DNA from: Pleurodeles waltl
Lineage: Eukaryota > Chordata > Amphibia > Caudata > Salamandridae
Direction of reading: 5' to 3'
DNA: 64,000 nucleotides
Assembly: GCF_031143425.1 (NCBI RefSeq)
Contig: NC_090450.1
Coordinates: forward strand, 168,013,486-168,077,485
Shown here: positions 33,210 through 43,834 of the stretch, piece after piece
Layout: each line of letters starts with the position of its first letter
How positions within the stretch are numbered: position 1 is the stretch's first letter
Program-made: the position numbers and the translations under genes
Notes under the pieces: model-generated
The model's input: only the letters and a program-made list of their open reading frames with translations
Told to the model about the DNA's origin: nothing
Databases searched by the model: none

Positions 33210-33365
33210 TCTGAGAGAGAGCGGTTATGGACACTCGGTGACAAGCTACTAGAGGGTTGAGTATAAGTTAATTTAGGATTGCCTGGTGCCTAACTATGAA
33301 AAGAATTGTAGTTGCTCCTTGACACAGGCCCACATTCCAGGCAACCAACAACCCAATTTCTCACA

Positions 33366-34214
33366 AAGAGTGATGTTAGGTAAGCTGCCTGGGTTATCAA
33401 GACTGTAGAAGATGGCCTTTAAAGGCAGTTTATTGAAGAGTGGTCAGGGGATTAACTGAGCTGCCCAATTAGTTGGCTTCATGTAGCTTCTTCCTTTCCT
33501 GCAGGGTGGGTTCACAGGTTAATGCCATGAAGGTTTCCACAGCATAGAGTCCATGTAAGCTCACTGTGGAGCGTTATTCATGTATCAACACATCATTCAT
33601 TGATAAGAACCTCAAAGGATCCTTAAGCTGAACATTAAGAAAGACTACTACCTTGCTGTTCCTATTGTTCTTCCGCAGGGTACGCAACCATAAATCATTC
33701 TTTGTTCCTCCCACCTACAAACTAGAATTAGAGTCCTCATTGTCTTATGCCCAAAGGTCCAAAGTTAGGTTTGTGCTCAATTAGAATGAATATCTCGTTG
33801 ACTGATAGAATATCGAAGAAACTCGTGTGGATAGATTATTGTTTCAAAAATATTAAGGATCAAAATATTGAGACGGTAAGTGCAATGAGGTACATATAGA
33901 TTTAGTATCTTAACTCCACATCCACATACATTGAATATGCAAATATTTTCAAGGTACATATATTTGCAGCTAAGTATAAATACCTATAGAAACTTACCTT
34001 CATGATATTTTTGGCCTTGATATTCTTGACTTGATATTTTGTCCACACCATATTTTTTGTCCAATTTTTTGTGCCAACACCTGAATGTCTACATGTGTAT
34101 GTATGCATTTGTGCTACTCAAAACTGCTGCAATAGTCCGGGGATGTTTCAACTTCATCGGATCAGTGCAAAGTCTATACCTACGTCTTCTGAAGGAAACA
34201 ATATAGTACGTCTA
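33366..34214. other. AT-rich intergenic DNA
   Basis: No coding or repeat signal that I can support. Confidence 0.4.
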
Positions 34215-34290
34215 AAACTATATCTATATCTATTTCTCTCTCTCTCACTCTCTCTATCTATATATATACACATACATATACATATACAGG
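34215..34290. repeat. Compound microsatellite (TATC/TC/TACA)
   Basis: Runs of CTATAT, CTCTCTCTCACTCTCTC and ATACATATACATATAC in series. Confidence 0.7.
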
Positions 34291-34794
34291 CAGTCCCCAG
34301 TAGGTGGTTATACTTAAGACCTAGTTTCCGTTCAAAAAGAGTTTTGGACTTGCCTATTTCTTTGGCACCGTTCGACATTTTCCCAAAAAAGTGTGTTGCA
34401 GGTCTTGTTGTGCATGGAACGTTTCGGAATGATCCATCAAGCAAGGGCCAAGAAAAAGGGGGGTCAAAAGAGTGCACTTCCCATGTTAATTCCCATTGAC
34501 TCTTTAGACAGTCCTGCAGCCGGACCGCTTGATGGAATTACACCAAGTTTGGCAAAAAGGTAGCTTTTGGTCTTCAAATCACGCTTTTTGTAATTTGGTG
34601 TAAATCTGTAAATAAGTTTATTAGTTTTCTAGATACTAAAGGAAATCAAATTTGTATATATTCCAATGTTTCAACTGATATTTATATTGCAGTATAAAAG
34701 TTGTCATGAATGCTGCAATATTTGAGGAAAGCAGCAGTGAACGGGGAGATCACAAACCTATAATTACTTTGGGCAATATGTGGGGTAATTAGCA

Positions 34795-35228
34795 GTGCAT
34801 GGGGAGGTCCCATTCCCCCTGCCAATTTTGGCCCCAGGGACCCAATCCCCCAGGGCCCACTACAATTCAATGGGTTGAAGCACCCCTCCCTGGGTCGATC
34901 TTGGCCACGAGGACCCCATTCCTTGGGCCTGGCCTTCAATACATGGAGGAGGGGGCTGTGCAGGCCCCCTACCTGGATGATTTCGGCCTGAGGATCCCAT
35001 CCCCGTGACATGGTCATGTTTTTTTTGTGAACAGGGCCACACAGCCCCCATTCCTTGGGCCAAACTCAACCACGGGCACCCCATTGCCTGGGGCTTGGCC
35101 TTCAATAAATTAAGGAGGAGGTGCACGGCCATGATATTTTTTTTATGTTTTGGGAATAGGGCTGCGTGCCCCACTTCCACTGTCTGATTTTGGCCCCAGA
35201 GATCCCATCCCCCGGGGCCTAAGCACCA
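34795..35228. repeat. Degenerate GC-rich tandem repeat, about 75-120 bp units
   Basis: A unit containing TTGGCCCCAGGGACCC and GGGCCTGGCCTTCAAT-like text recurs at about 34826, 34900, 34980, 35065 and 35190. Copies differ in length and sequence. No protein match. Confidence 0.5.
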
Positions 35229-35229
35229 A

Positions 35230-35296
35230 GGGCCATATGTCTGAACACATTTTCCCATAGGCATAAAATTGGTAAAAACCTTTGATACATCTGGTC
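35230..35296. mobile_element. 67-bp hairpin MITE, copy 2 (opposite orientation)
   Basis: Begins GGGCCATATGT and ends GATACATCTGGTCCC; its complement lines up with 30111-30177 (GGACCAGATGTATCAAAGG, TACC, GCCTATGGGAAAA, ATATGGCC). Confidence 0.6.
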
Positions 35297-35386
35297 CCCC
35301 ATGTGTTGAATAAGACTGAGGAGGGAGCCTCAAGGTCCCCGTAGTGCGAGTCGGCTCTTCGTCTTCTGCGGGAGCCAGCATTGCTG

Positions 35387-35429
35387 TCACAGACAGGGAG
35401 CTGTTAAAGATGCAGCTCCCTGTCTGTGA
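35387..35429. repeat. Perfect 16-bp hairpin
   Basis: TCACAGACAGGGAGCT (35387-35402) and its exact complement (35414-35429) around an 11-base loop. A second inverted pair (GTTTCCTCTG/CAGAGGAAAC) follows at about 35438-35490. Confidence 0.75.
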
Positions 35430-35719
35430 GACCAATAGTTTCCTCTGTTTCCCGGTCTGCATCTCTGCAGGCAAGGAAGCAGAGGAAACCTACGCTTCCC
35501 TCAAGCGAGAGCTGTTTGATAACTCTTGCTTGCTGGAACCGGAGTGTTTGCTATGACTTGGCCGAAACAGTCAAAGCTCCTGCCACTTCAAACAGAAAGC
35601 AGCTATGTCCCTGGGATGAGCTCCCCAGGACAAAGCAAGAGCCAGCCCTGGGGGTGGCAGTCTCCACGGCCAAGAATTGCTGCACTAGTGGGGCCACACA
35701 GCCCCCCTCCGACCTTTGA

Positions 35720-35980
35720 ATTTAGCCCTGGGGAGGTGGTGGTCCCCAAGGCTGGGGGTCCACAACGTACCATCTATCTTATTTTATTCCTACCCCTGGG
35801 AGATGGTGGTCCCCGGGGCTGTGGGGGGAGTCTTGTGGCACCCCTTGTTTGTGAGAAATTGCCCCGGGGAGGTGGCCATCACTGGGGCTGCAGGAGGGTC
35901 CGCTGGACCCCGTCTATATTGTAAACATTTTGTCCCAGGGGAAGTGGTGGTCCCCGGGGCACGAGGTGGTTGCCTGGGGC
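35720..35980. repeat. GGTGGTCCCCGGGGC tandem repeat
   Basis: About four units of 65-70 bp, each with a GGGGAGGTGGTGGTCCCCGGGGC-like core, at roughly 35728, 35793, 35863 and 35931. The core is partly self-complementary. Confidence 0.55.
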
Positions 35981-36760
35981 ATAAATAAACCCAGGAGGTG
36001 GGCCTCGGTTGCCCCTCCTTTTGTTTTAACATGCCCTTGGGACTTGGCCCACCCGAGGGGTTTATTAACACAAGCGTGGGAGACCATTTTGCTATGAATT
36101 TGAGACATTGTCATGAATTTGCGGCAAAACATTTTTTTTTTAAAGTGCTTTTTTGCCCTGGTGGGGTCCCCCAGGGATCCCAACACCAGAGTGAAGGGGT
36201 CACAGTGTCTCTATCCTGGCCCCTTTTTCTTTTTTTTCACTTTTTTTTTAGGGACTTGGCTGAAGCTCAGTCTCAAAACTTCTGCCAATACTTCTTGGTT
36301 GAAGTGTTGGCAGTCAATTAGATCTCACCAGACCTCTGCACAAGCTCTTATTATTTGCAAATTTATTGGGGAGGATCTGCTGCACTAGATATACAAATTT
36401 AGGTTTCCTTTTATTTCTCTTAAACTTCTGAACGGATTCCCACCAAATTGAAAAAGCATAATCTGTGTACCAAAAGCTACCTTTCTGCAAAATGTGGTGT
36501 AATTCCATCCAGGGGTTAGGGCTATAGTCGTGCTTGAAACTTCTATGGGAATGATCATGGTAAGCGCACTTATTTTAACCTCTCTTTTTCTCAGACTCTG
36601 CTTGATGGATGATCGAAAACTTTCCATGTGCAACAAGAATCCCAGCAGACTGCTTTTTTTGAAATTTCATGAACATTCGTCAAAGATTGCCAAAGATGAA
36701 GGTAAGTCAAAAAATGCTTTTTCTATGGAATCCTGGTCCTAACTATAACTACCTACTTAG
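35981..36760. other. Unclassified intergenic DNA
   Basis: Contains a few T-runs (about 36130 and 36228-36250) and no protein-coding signal. No element boundaries recognised. Confidence 0.4.
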
Positions 36761-36761
36761 A

Positions 36762-36764
36762 GTT

Positions 36765-36839
<75 letters not shown>
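36762..36839. repeat. Compound microsatellite (TA)n-(GA)n-(GATA)n
   Basis: Uninterrupted runs of TATATA, then GAGAGA, then about nine GATA units. Expected to be length-polymorphic. Confidence 0.9.
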
Positions 36840-37032
36840 GCATTTCATCAAGGTTCAAAATTACTTTGGCTTCTTTGTACTCCTCTAGTCGCAAAGCTCT
36901 TAGGCAGTGGCTCCCAACCTGTGATCTGGGGACCCATAGGGGTCCACAAAGCCTCCTCAGGGGGTCCGCGATTGCCTAGAAAAGTAAATATTATTAAAAG
37001 ATTAATAAAGTGTATATAAATGAAGTGACTAA

Positions 37033-38002
37033 GGGCTTCTTTACAACATTGGCGGTATTGACCACCTACTGCCACGGCGACGCCCGCCAACATACCGCCG
37101 CCCTGGCTACCAGCCGTCTACGCATATCATGACCGCCGACGGTATTCAGCTAGAATTCTGGCGGAACACCACCAACGGTCATGGCGGCGGACGGCGGTAA
37201 GGCGGCGCTGTTGACAGCAGCACCACCATACCAGCAAAACACTGCCGACCGTATCATGAGCAATGATACGGCCTGGCGGTGTTTTGCTGGTGGACGCTGC
37301 TGATGACAGCAGCGCCACGGACCGTCTCCAGCAGGAGGACCACCTGCAAGCAGGTAAGTCGGGTTGTCAGACTGGGGGGGGTTTGTTGTGTGTATGTGGA
37401 GGGGGTGTATGTTTTGGTATGCGTGCATGCAAGTGTGAGTCGGGTTGGATGCATGCGTGAATGAGTGATTGTGAGTGTTGTGTGTTGTGAATGCATGTGT
37501 GTAACAAGCCATGTTGGTGTGTGTTGCGATGTGTGGGTATGTATGTGTGCATGCGTGGGTGGTGGTGGGTATGCGTGTGTGCATGGGTGTGTATGGGAGC
37601 GCGTGTGGGTGTGTATATGTGCGGTTGCAGGAGAGGGAGGGGTAGGCTGTGGGAGGACTCTTGGGAGGGGGGAGGGGGCAGGGGAGAACCCTATCAGTGT
37701 CAGGGAAGGCATTCCCTGGCACTGATAGTGCCTACTGCCATGGTTTTCGTGGCAGTAAGTTTGGCACGAAAACCATGGCGGTAGGCCGGGTCATAATCCT
37801 GAGGGTGGGATTGTGACAGCTGCCGGGCTGGAGACCGAAGTCTCCAGCCCAGCAGCCATTACCACCGTGGCGGCCGGTGTTTTAAAGTGGAGGTCTTGGA
37901 TGGTGGTAACTGCCATGGTACAAATCCCATTTTTTTTACCGCTGGCCTGTTGGCGGTATTACCGCTGCTTTAACACCGACCACCAGGGTTGTAATGAGGG
38001 CC
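37033..38002. mobile_element. Harbinger-type MITE, 970 bp
   Basis: The ends pair at 18 of 24 bases (left GGGCTTCTTTACAACATTGGCGGT; the right end, complemented, starts GGCCCTCATTACAACCCTGG). They resemble the 42360-50998 Harbinger termini. A TAA target duplication lies at 37030-37032 and 38003-38005. The interior has many GCCGCC/GGCGG blocks, a long inverted GGTGTTTTGCTGGTG pair, and a GT-rich tract (37380-37640). No transposase is present, so it depends on an autonomous relative. Confidence 0.75.
37380..37640. repeat. GT-rich minisatellite-like tract inside MITE
   Basis: Irregular TGTGTGTATG, GCGTGCATG and GTGGGTG units on the plus strand. Long cysteine- and valine-rich or histidine/threonine-rich ORFs here are products of the repeat. 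Confidence 0.7.
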
Positions 38003-38100
38003 TAAGTGTACAACAGTTTAAAACGTACTGGAAATCTCAATTAAATTAGTATCTTCAGATTGATTCATAGGAGTAGTGCAGGTGCATCAAACAAAATGTA

Positions 38101-39047
38101 GGCCCTCATTTGGCTTTGGCGGTCAATTTCCCTGACCACCAAAGCTAAACCCGTCACTAGACCACAAGTGAAGGTGGTCTGCAGACCGTCATACTATGTG
38201 CGTTGGTAGCCTTCTGCCACATTTGTGGTGGAAAGTCGCCAGCACTCGTGCTGGCAGTCGGCAGTGCAGAGGCGGTTGCATCGCCAGCACTGCCACAGGA
38301 GCAGGACTCCGCCAGCCATATTACAAGCCATAATACGGCTTCGCTGAGTCTTGCTGGCGTGGTGGTGCTGGTGATGCAAAACCGCCAGGATGCTTACCCT
38401 CCAGATGTCCTCCTCGATTGAGAAGATAAATGGGCATCTGAAAGGGGGGGTGAGGGTGCATGTGTGTGGGTGCTTGTGTGCGTGTCTGCAAAGGGGGGTG
38501 GTGAATGTGTGCGTGTATGCGAGTGAATGAGTGTCTGTGTCTATATGCCCGTCTGTGTGGATGAATGTGAGTGAGTGGGGGTGCCTGAGTGCATGTATGC
38601 GTATGCTGAATGGGTGTGTATGTGAATGCATAGGTGCATGAAGGGTAGGGGGTGTTTGTGAGTGTGGGGATGGGTGGGGGGATGTGTGCATGTGTGGGGA
38701 CATGTTTGCATGAGTGTGCCGGCAACAGGAATGGAGATTCCTGTCGCCAGGTGCTTGACCACCAGGGTTTTTGTGGCAGGGTGACCGCCACGGAAAGCCT
38801 GGAGGTTTGCAGCCTCGTAATCCAGCTGCCAGCATGAGGCCTGCTGCCAGGTTGGCAGTGCACCCCGCCGGCCACGGCAGTGCAAACGCACCGGTGGGCC
38901 AGGCGGGGCTGTGGAGTCTTGGTGTCTGCCAAGCCCCACAACTCTTAATGTGGTGGTGCTTACCGCGGGCTCCACAGTGGTAGGACCACCACGGCGAAGC
39001 TGGCAGTCTCATGACCTCTCATGATCAGCAGCCTCGTAATGAGGGCC
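38101..39047. mobile_element. Harbinger-type MITE, 947 bp
   Basis: Starts GGCCCTCATT and ends AATGAGGGCC, a perfect 10-bp inverted terminus matching the neighbouring MITE's right end. Flanking trinucleotides are GTA and ATA, so the 3-bp duplication is imperfect. The interior again has a GT-rich tract (38440-38710) between GC-rich blocks. Inserted in the same hAT-type element as its neighbour at 37033-38002. Confidence 0.65.
38440..38710. repeat. GT-rich minisatellite-like tract inside second MITE
   Basis: TGTGTGGGTG, GTGCGTGT and GAATGAGTG-type units, in the same relative place as the tract in the neighbouring MITE. Confidence 0.65.
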
Positions 39048-39383
39048 ATAGTATGGATGATGTGTGGCCTTAATTGAATTTAAAAAAGCTCCTATTTTCC
39101 TATAAAAAATATTTTTAATATATTTTTTATTTTTTGCAAATTAAAAAAATTATGTTACCATTTATGTGTTTGTTTGGCGTATGCTTGTTTCTGTATTTTT
39201 GTGTGTAATGTTTTGGATTTCAAATCATCCATAATGTTTAGGCTGGGGTTCCACACTTCTACTAATGGACTCGGTGGAGGGGTCCCCAGGTTCCAATAAT
39301 GTTTCAGTAGGGGTCCCCGGGTTCCAGTAAAGATAAACTGGGGGTCCTCTGAAGTTAAAAGGTTGGGAATCACTGCTCTAAAG

Positions 39384-42356
39384 TCATCGAAGTATCAAGG
39401 CAAATGAGCCCCTCGATGTAGTCAATTTAAAAGACAGTATATTTTGCTTGAGTAAGCTGGAGCTTTGTCTGATGTAAGTGTTCAATTCAACATGAACCCT
39501 GGCTTAGGAGAACATGCATCGAAAAGTCAAGACTTGTTTAAATGTTACTGTGCCCAAGCAATGAAATCTGGGATGTAACAGAGAGCTTGCTCCTAAATAA
39601 AACAACACCGACTTTTACAACACAATGACCGCATAAAAGTATTGTTCAAGTTGGATGTAGGTTATTCCAGTAACATTTGAACTTTGCAGGATTCCGAAAT
39701 GGCAGCAGACACTGCTCGCTGGTAAAAGCCCCGTCTTTCTTACTTTTCATACAAGGAGTACTTGAGTGTCTATGTGTGGGTCTGAGCTTATCGAGTATCA
39801 TCGGTTATGGATTTGGAACTAACAACACTGGTATGAGGAAATAAAGGATGCATTGCCTTCCTAATCAATGTGAATTAGTAGTAGCAAGTAAAAGTCAAAT
39901 GTCGGACGTACATTGATTCTTCCAGCATTTATTTAATTGCCTTTCTTCAACCCATGTAGAAAAAACGAATCCATCGGAAAGCAGTGTGTACATTAGTTAA
40001 ACTCCAGCTATTTTCAGTTCATACTCGTACAAATCTCACATTAAGGAACGCCTGATAATGGACTGATGTTTCAGTGCTTTTAGGATTTTTCATATCTGTG
40101 GATTCCAAATAAGCCCAGAGAGGTGTACTGGCAATACAAAATGTCGATTGCGTAGGATGCGTGCGCTGAAGAGGCAATCTAATATTCACACTGAAACATT
40201 GGAAGGTAACCCTACAGGGTTAATGGCCTGATTACCAACGTATCAGTTATGGCACAGCGAAACAGGTCGAGCTGTCTGCTCCAAAGGGGATGTTGCATAT
40301 TCTGGCTTGTATAGGGAAAAGATGACAATGTATTCTTTGGGCAAAAGAAGTAGATTGCTTATTACACACAATTATTTTATGATGGTGCACAGTGTTAGCA
40401 TTCTCCCAGGAGAGAAACTGATTTTTCCTACGAATTGTGTTTGAATCTGTGGCAGAATTTCTGTTTGCTCTTACCAAAGGAGAGACTTATAAATTTGCAT
40501 TATTTTCAGCCAGCTGAATGTAGCTTTAATAAACATTTCTGCCTCGGGTAGGTCAATTTATTACTCACTGTAAATGTCTCAAGTGAGTATTTGGCCTCAA
40601 GGTTAACGATGTGGGAAGAGGGGGTGGACCCCGGCAATGCAACGTTTACGGTAAACGGTATGTATTGCGTTCTAATGGTTCCCCTATCCCCGTCAGGGGC
40701 CCAGATCGACATTAAGCACTAGATTCACAAGGATTTTTCTTTGAGTAGATATGCATTCCAGAAGTATTCATGACCTACGTAGGATTATCAAGAAAAAGTC
40801 GAGAACATTTTAGAAGTCAGTGGCTGCCTCAGTCTCTCCTTCGGCCAGCCGAACTGACATGCACACTTAATAGGGCACCACCACTCATCCTCCACCTATT
40901 GAAGTGGAGGATGCTGGCCCCACCCCGCCCTCCCCTAAGAAAGCAGAAAAATAAATAGATAATAAAATACTTTTATTATCACTTTACTTTTCTGCTTTTA
41001 ATAGTGGGCCGACGATCATCCGCCATAGTGGAGGGGTCGCCCCTGCCTCTACCAGCCCTGTGCTTCCAAATAAATTGCTATGGTCATCTGCCTTGCGTGG
41101 CAGAGTATAAACGCAGTCACTGGAGGCATGGTCTATTTTTTTGTTAAATCTGCAAAACTGTAAGTAATCTCGTATTCCAGTGTAAAATGGAATGCCTTGA
41201 TTCCTTGTTAATTGTGATGTATCTAGCAGTAGTAAGCCTTTGACTGAAATATGTGTATCTGTGGGCCAAGTAATATCTGACTTAGTTCCATTGTTACATC
41301 CTTATATAATTTATCAACAGAAAACCTATTGCGATTAGCACGACCAGCAGCTGAAATCTCCATGAAAGAGTCAAAATTGTATTATTCCGACGGGGCTGGT
41401 TAATACTGGTAATGTTCCATCGGAATCAAGTGAACCATCGTAATAAGGCCTTTGAATTATCTCCCCTCCTGCTTCATCTAAAGGTGATTCGACTGTTCAG
41501 TGCTTAGCCTAAGCCAGATTACCTGTTCTCACGGATGTTCAACAACATTTCAAGGTGTTTCCATTTTATATCCAGTTCTATTTTCCCCTGTTTTAAATGA
41601 CTTATTAACTGCTCTTTGTTTCACTTTGGGCAAAGTTTACTGATCAATAAGTCTTCATCCACTGATCTTATTTTAGTATCTTGAGTTGCATAATTTTATT
41701 TACATGTTTTGCTTTTTAACCAAACTTGGTCTCAGCCTTCTGTTCTACACTTATTTTAATGTGCAGTTGTGAATGATGTGCAATACACCCCAGACGGACT
41801 TCCCCTTTAGCAGTCTTACGGCTGTGACCAGGTTGTCAAAGCTTAGCTCAGGGACAATTTGTAGGGCAACCTGTAGCCTACACTGACTGTACTGTGCCAC
41901 ATGGCACACGGAGCAGGAAACTGACATGGCAATTTTAAAACTGTTTACACAATGGTATTTTAGATTGTGCTTCTTGACACTAATTATGCTATTTGTGTCA
42001 ACAAGCACTACATACAACTTTCATGTTCAATTGTAAGCCACCAGTCTGAAATATATGGTTTCATTCTTTAAGTAATAAGAAAGCTTACTGGATACAATGA
42101 GTTGTAGACAACTTCTGTATGACTGTGTTTGACCAGGCCCAACAAAATTACCGAATATTTCAAACAACGACAATTCTCTACAGTTTATTAAAAAAGGGCA
42201 CCCCTGTTGTAGTGCACCCTCCAGTATGTCTGTCCTTTGACATCTCTCCTTTTACAGGAAAGATAAGCGAACACGGGAAAGGTGAGCCATTTCACCAGGT
42301 GCCCATGAGGTCTTAGGCTTGTATGCAGATGTCCAACCTTATTGGAGTTAAAAGAC
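39384..42356. other. Intergenic DNA with small hairpins
   Basis: No coding signal. CATCCTCCAC (40886-40895) and its exact complement (40904-40913) form a 10-bp hairpin; AAAGCAGAAAA (about 40940) and TTTTCTGCTTT (about 40988) form another around an AT-rich centre. These may be one small inverted-repeat element (about 40860-41050). Confidence 0.4.
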
Positions 42357-42359
42357 ATT
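42357..42359. repeat. Harbinger target duplication, left (ATT)
   Basis: ATT before the left terminus; the same triplet at 50999-51001 follows the right terminus. Confidence 0.8.
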
Positions 42360-42687
42360 GGGGGTCATTACAACCCTGGCGGACGGTGTTCAAGCGGCGG
42401 TAATACCGTAAACAGGCAGGCGGAAAAAAAAGGGAATTATGACCGTGGCGGAAACCGCCAACATAGACAGCCACTTTAACACTCCGACTGCCACGGCGGT
42501 ACATACAAGCACCGCGGCGGTCACCGCCAACAGACAGGCGGAAGACAAAGTAACTCCCACAGTATTACAACAGGCCAATCCGCCACCTTTTCTGGGGCGG
42601 ATTCACCGTGTATAAAAACACGGCGGAAACAGGCATTTCAATGGGAAAACGCTCACATGAACAAACTCCACGAGGAAGGAGGGCACC

Positions 42688-42770
42688 ATGGAGCCGGAAC
42701 TCTATATTCTCCCTGCGCTTGTCTTCCTGCTCCTGTACGAACATCAGCAATGGCGGCGCCGAAGACAACG
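42688..42770 (+). pseudogene. Transposase exon 1
   Basis: Starts at ATG 42688 (MEPELYILPALVFLLLYEHQ, then a WRRRR basic run) and ends at a consensus donor ACG|GTGAGTA. It is 83 nt long (27 codons plus 2 nt), and the 2-nt phase fits exon 2 at 47359, where an AG acceptor (CTTCCTAG) precedes a frame continuing into the transposase. The basic, aromatic N-terminus of this type is typical of Harbinger transposases. This exon alone is intact. Confidence 0.75.
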
Positions 42771-43251
42771 GTGAGTACTGCACCTACGACATAGGGGAGG
42801 AGGGAGGCAAAAGTCACGGACACACACATGCAACACCCTCACCTCCCAACCCGACCCTCACCCACTACAACACACACACCAATGCATTTCCGAACATCAC
42901 AGTAACAACCCCCAACCCCCCCGGAAGAATGCTAAGACAAAAGGAAATGAGTACAACCATTGTAATGTATCAAAAAACAGTAAGCTCATATATACATCAA
43001 TATATACACATTCCAAATATACACATCACGATTAGTAGTCCAGGTATGCACATTTCAATGTCCGTGGACCACTGGGCCCAAAATGCACGGGCCAGGCCCA
43101 CACACGATACCTGTCCTGGAACGGAGAGAACACTGCAGGGGCATCAGATAGAAATACAACAGGCACCTCAGGGGGAAGGGAATGGTGGCACCTCAGCCGG
43201 ATGACTGCACCACGCCAGATTAACGACAGGGCTCCATGCCCATTGATGTAT

Positions 43252-43735
43252 CCTGGGGAGTGCAAAGCCACAGTCTCTCAAGTCTTTTCAGTGGGTGGGT
43301 TGCCCACTTTACCATCCTGGGGAGTGCAAAGCCACAGTCTCTCAAGTCTTTTCAGTGGGTGGGTTGCCCACTGTACCATCCTGGGTAGTACAAAGCCACA
43401 GTCTCTCAAGTCTTTTCAGTGGGTGGGTTGCCCACTGTACCATCCTGGGGAGTGCAAAGCCACAGTCTCTCAAGTCTCTACAGTGGGTGGCTTGCCCACT
43501 GTACTATCCTGGGGAGTGCAAAGCCAAAGTCTCTCAAGTCTCTACAGTGGGTGGCTTGCCCACTGTACCATCCTGGGGAGTGCAAAGCCACAGTCTCTCA
43601 AGTCTCTACAGTGGGTGGCTTGCCCACTGTACCATCCTGGGGAGTGCAAAGCCACAGTCTCACAAGTCTCTACAGTGGGTGGCTTGCCCACTGTACCATC
43701 CTGGGGAGTGCAAAGCCACAGTCTCTCAAGCGGAT
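43252..43735. repeat. 64-bp minisatellite, about 7.6 units
   Basis: The word TGCAAAGCCACAGTCTC recurs at 43261, 43325, 43389 (variant TACAAAG), 43453, 43517, 43581, 43645 and 43709: an exact 64-bp period. The first three units carry TCTTTTCAG, later ones TCTCTACAG. Because 64 is not a multiple of three, the three forward frames rotate through the unit; all stay open, giving 178-211-codon repetitive ORFs that are almost certainly artefacts. The array lies inside the transposase intron, 3' of the nested Myb-like gene. Confidence 0.95.
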
Positions 43736-43834
43736 AACAGTCTCCACTGGTTCTGGAGGGGGACTGGTGCCCAGAGTGCATCACTCACCCCGTGGAGGTC
43801 CCTGTTGCGTCACTGCCCCTGCCGCTCATGGGCT

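Larger units (their letters stand above)
31380..33365 (+). mobile_element. Decayed relative of the Gmr1-like element
   Basis: Bases about 31530-31710 align with the last 170 bases of the LTR of the 7855-17330 element (CAAATACTTTACACATTGCC, CTGACTGCTC, CACCAGAG, CAGGATAA) and end TCTCACA. A gag remnant follows at 31927-32690. Bases about 33223-33365 again look like the same LTR end (ACAAGCTACTAGAGGGTTGAG...TTTCTCACA). I read this as a 5' LTR end, a truncated gag and a 3' LTR end, with all of pol and most LTR sequence deleted. LTR starts and target duplications are not identifiable. Confidence 0.7.
36905..39375. mobile_element. hAT-type element split by two MITE insertions
   Basis: The left end CAGTGGCTCCCAACCT and right end AGGTTGGGAATCACTG are inverted repeats of the type found in hAT/Charlie-like elements. 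Flanking octamers CTCTTAGG (36897-36904) and CTCTAAAG (39376-39383) match at 6 of 8, as expected for an aged 8-bp hAT duplication. Without the two inserted Harbinger-type MITEs the element is only about 550 bp, so it is itself non-autonomous. Blocks such as GGGGTCCACAAAG near the left end and GGGGGTCCTCTGAAG near the right end echo each other inside the termini. Confidence 0.7.

Noticed and set aside
34860..36071. ORFs in the GC-rich repeats (up to 204 codons)
   Set aside because: Repeat-driven Pro/Gly-rich translations that change frame between units.
37150..37722. His/Thr-rich minus-strand ORFs of 152-190 codons
   Set aside because: Encoded by the GT-rich tract inside a MITE; low-complexity translation only.
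38194..39012. 272-codon minus-strand ORF
   Set aside because: Covers almost the whole second MITE, including its GT-rich tract; no domain and bounded by the MITE ends.
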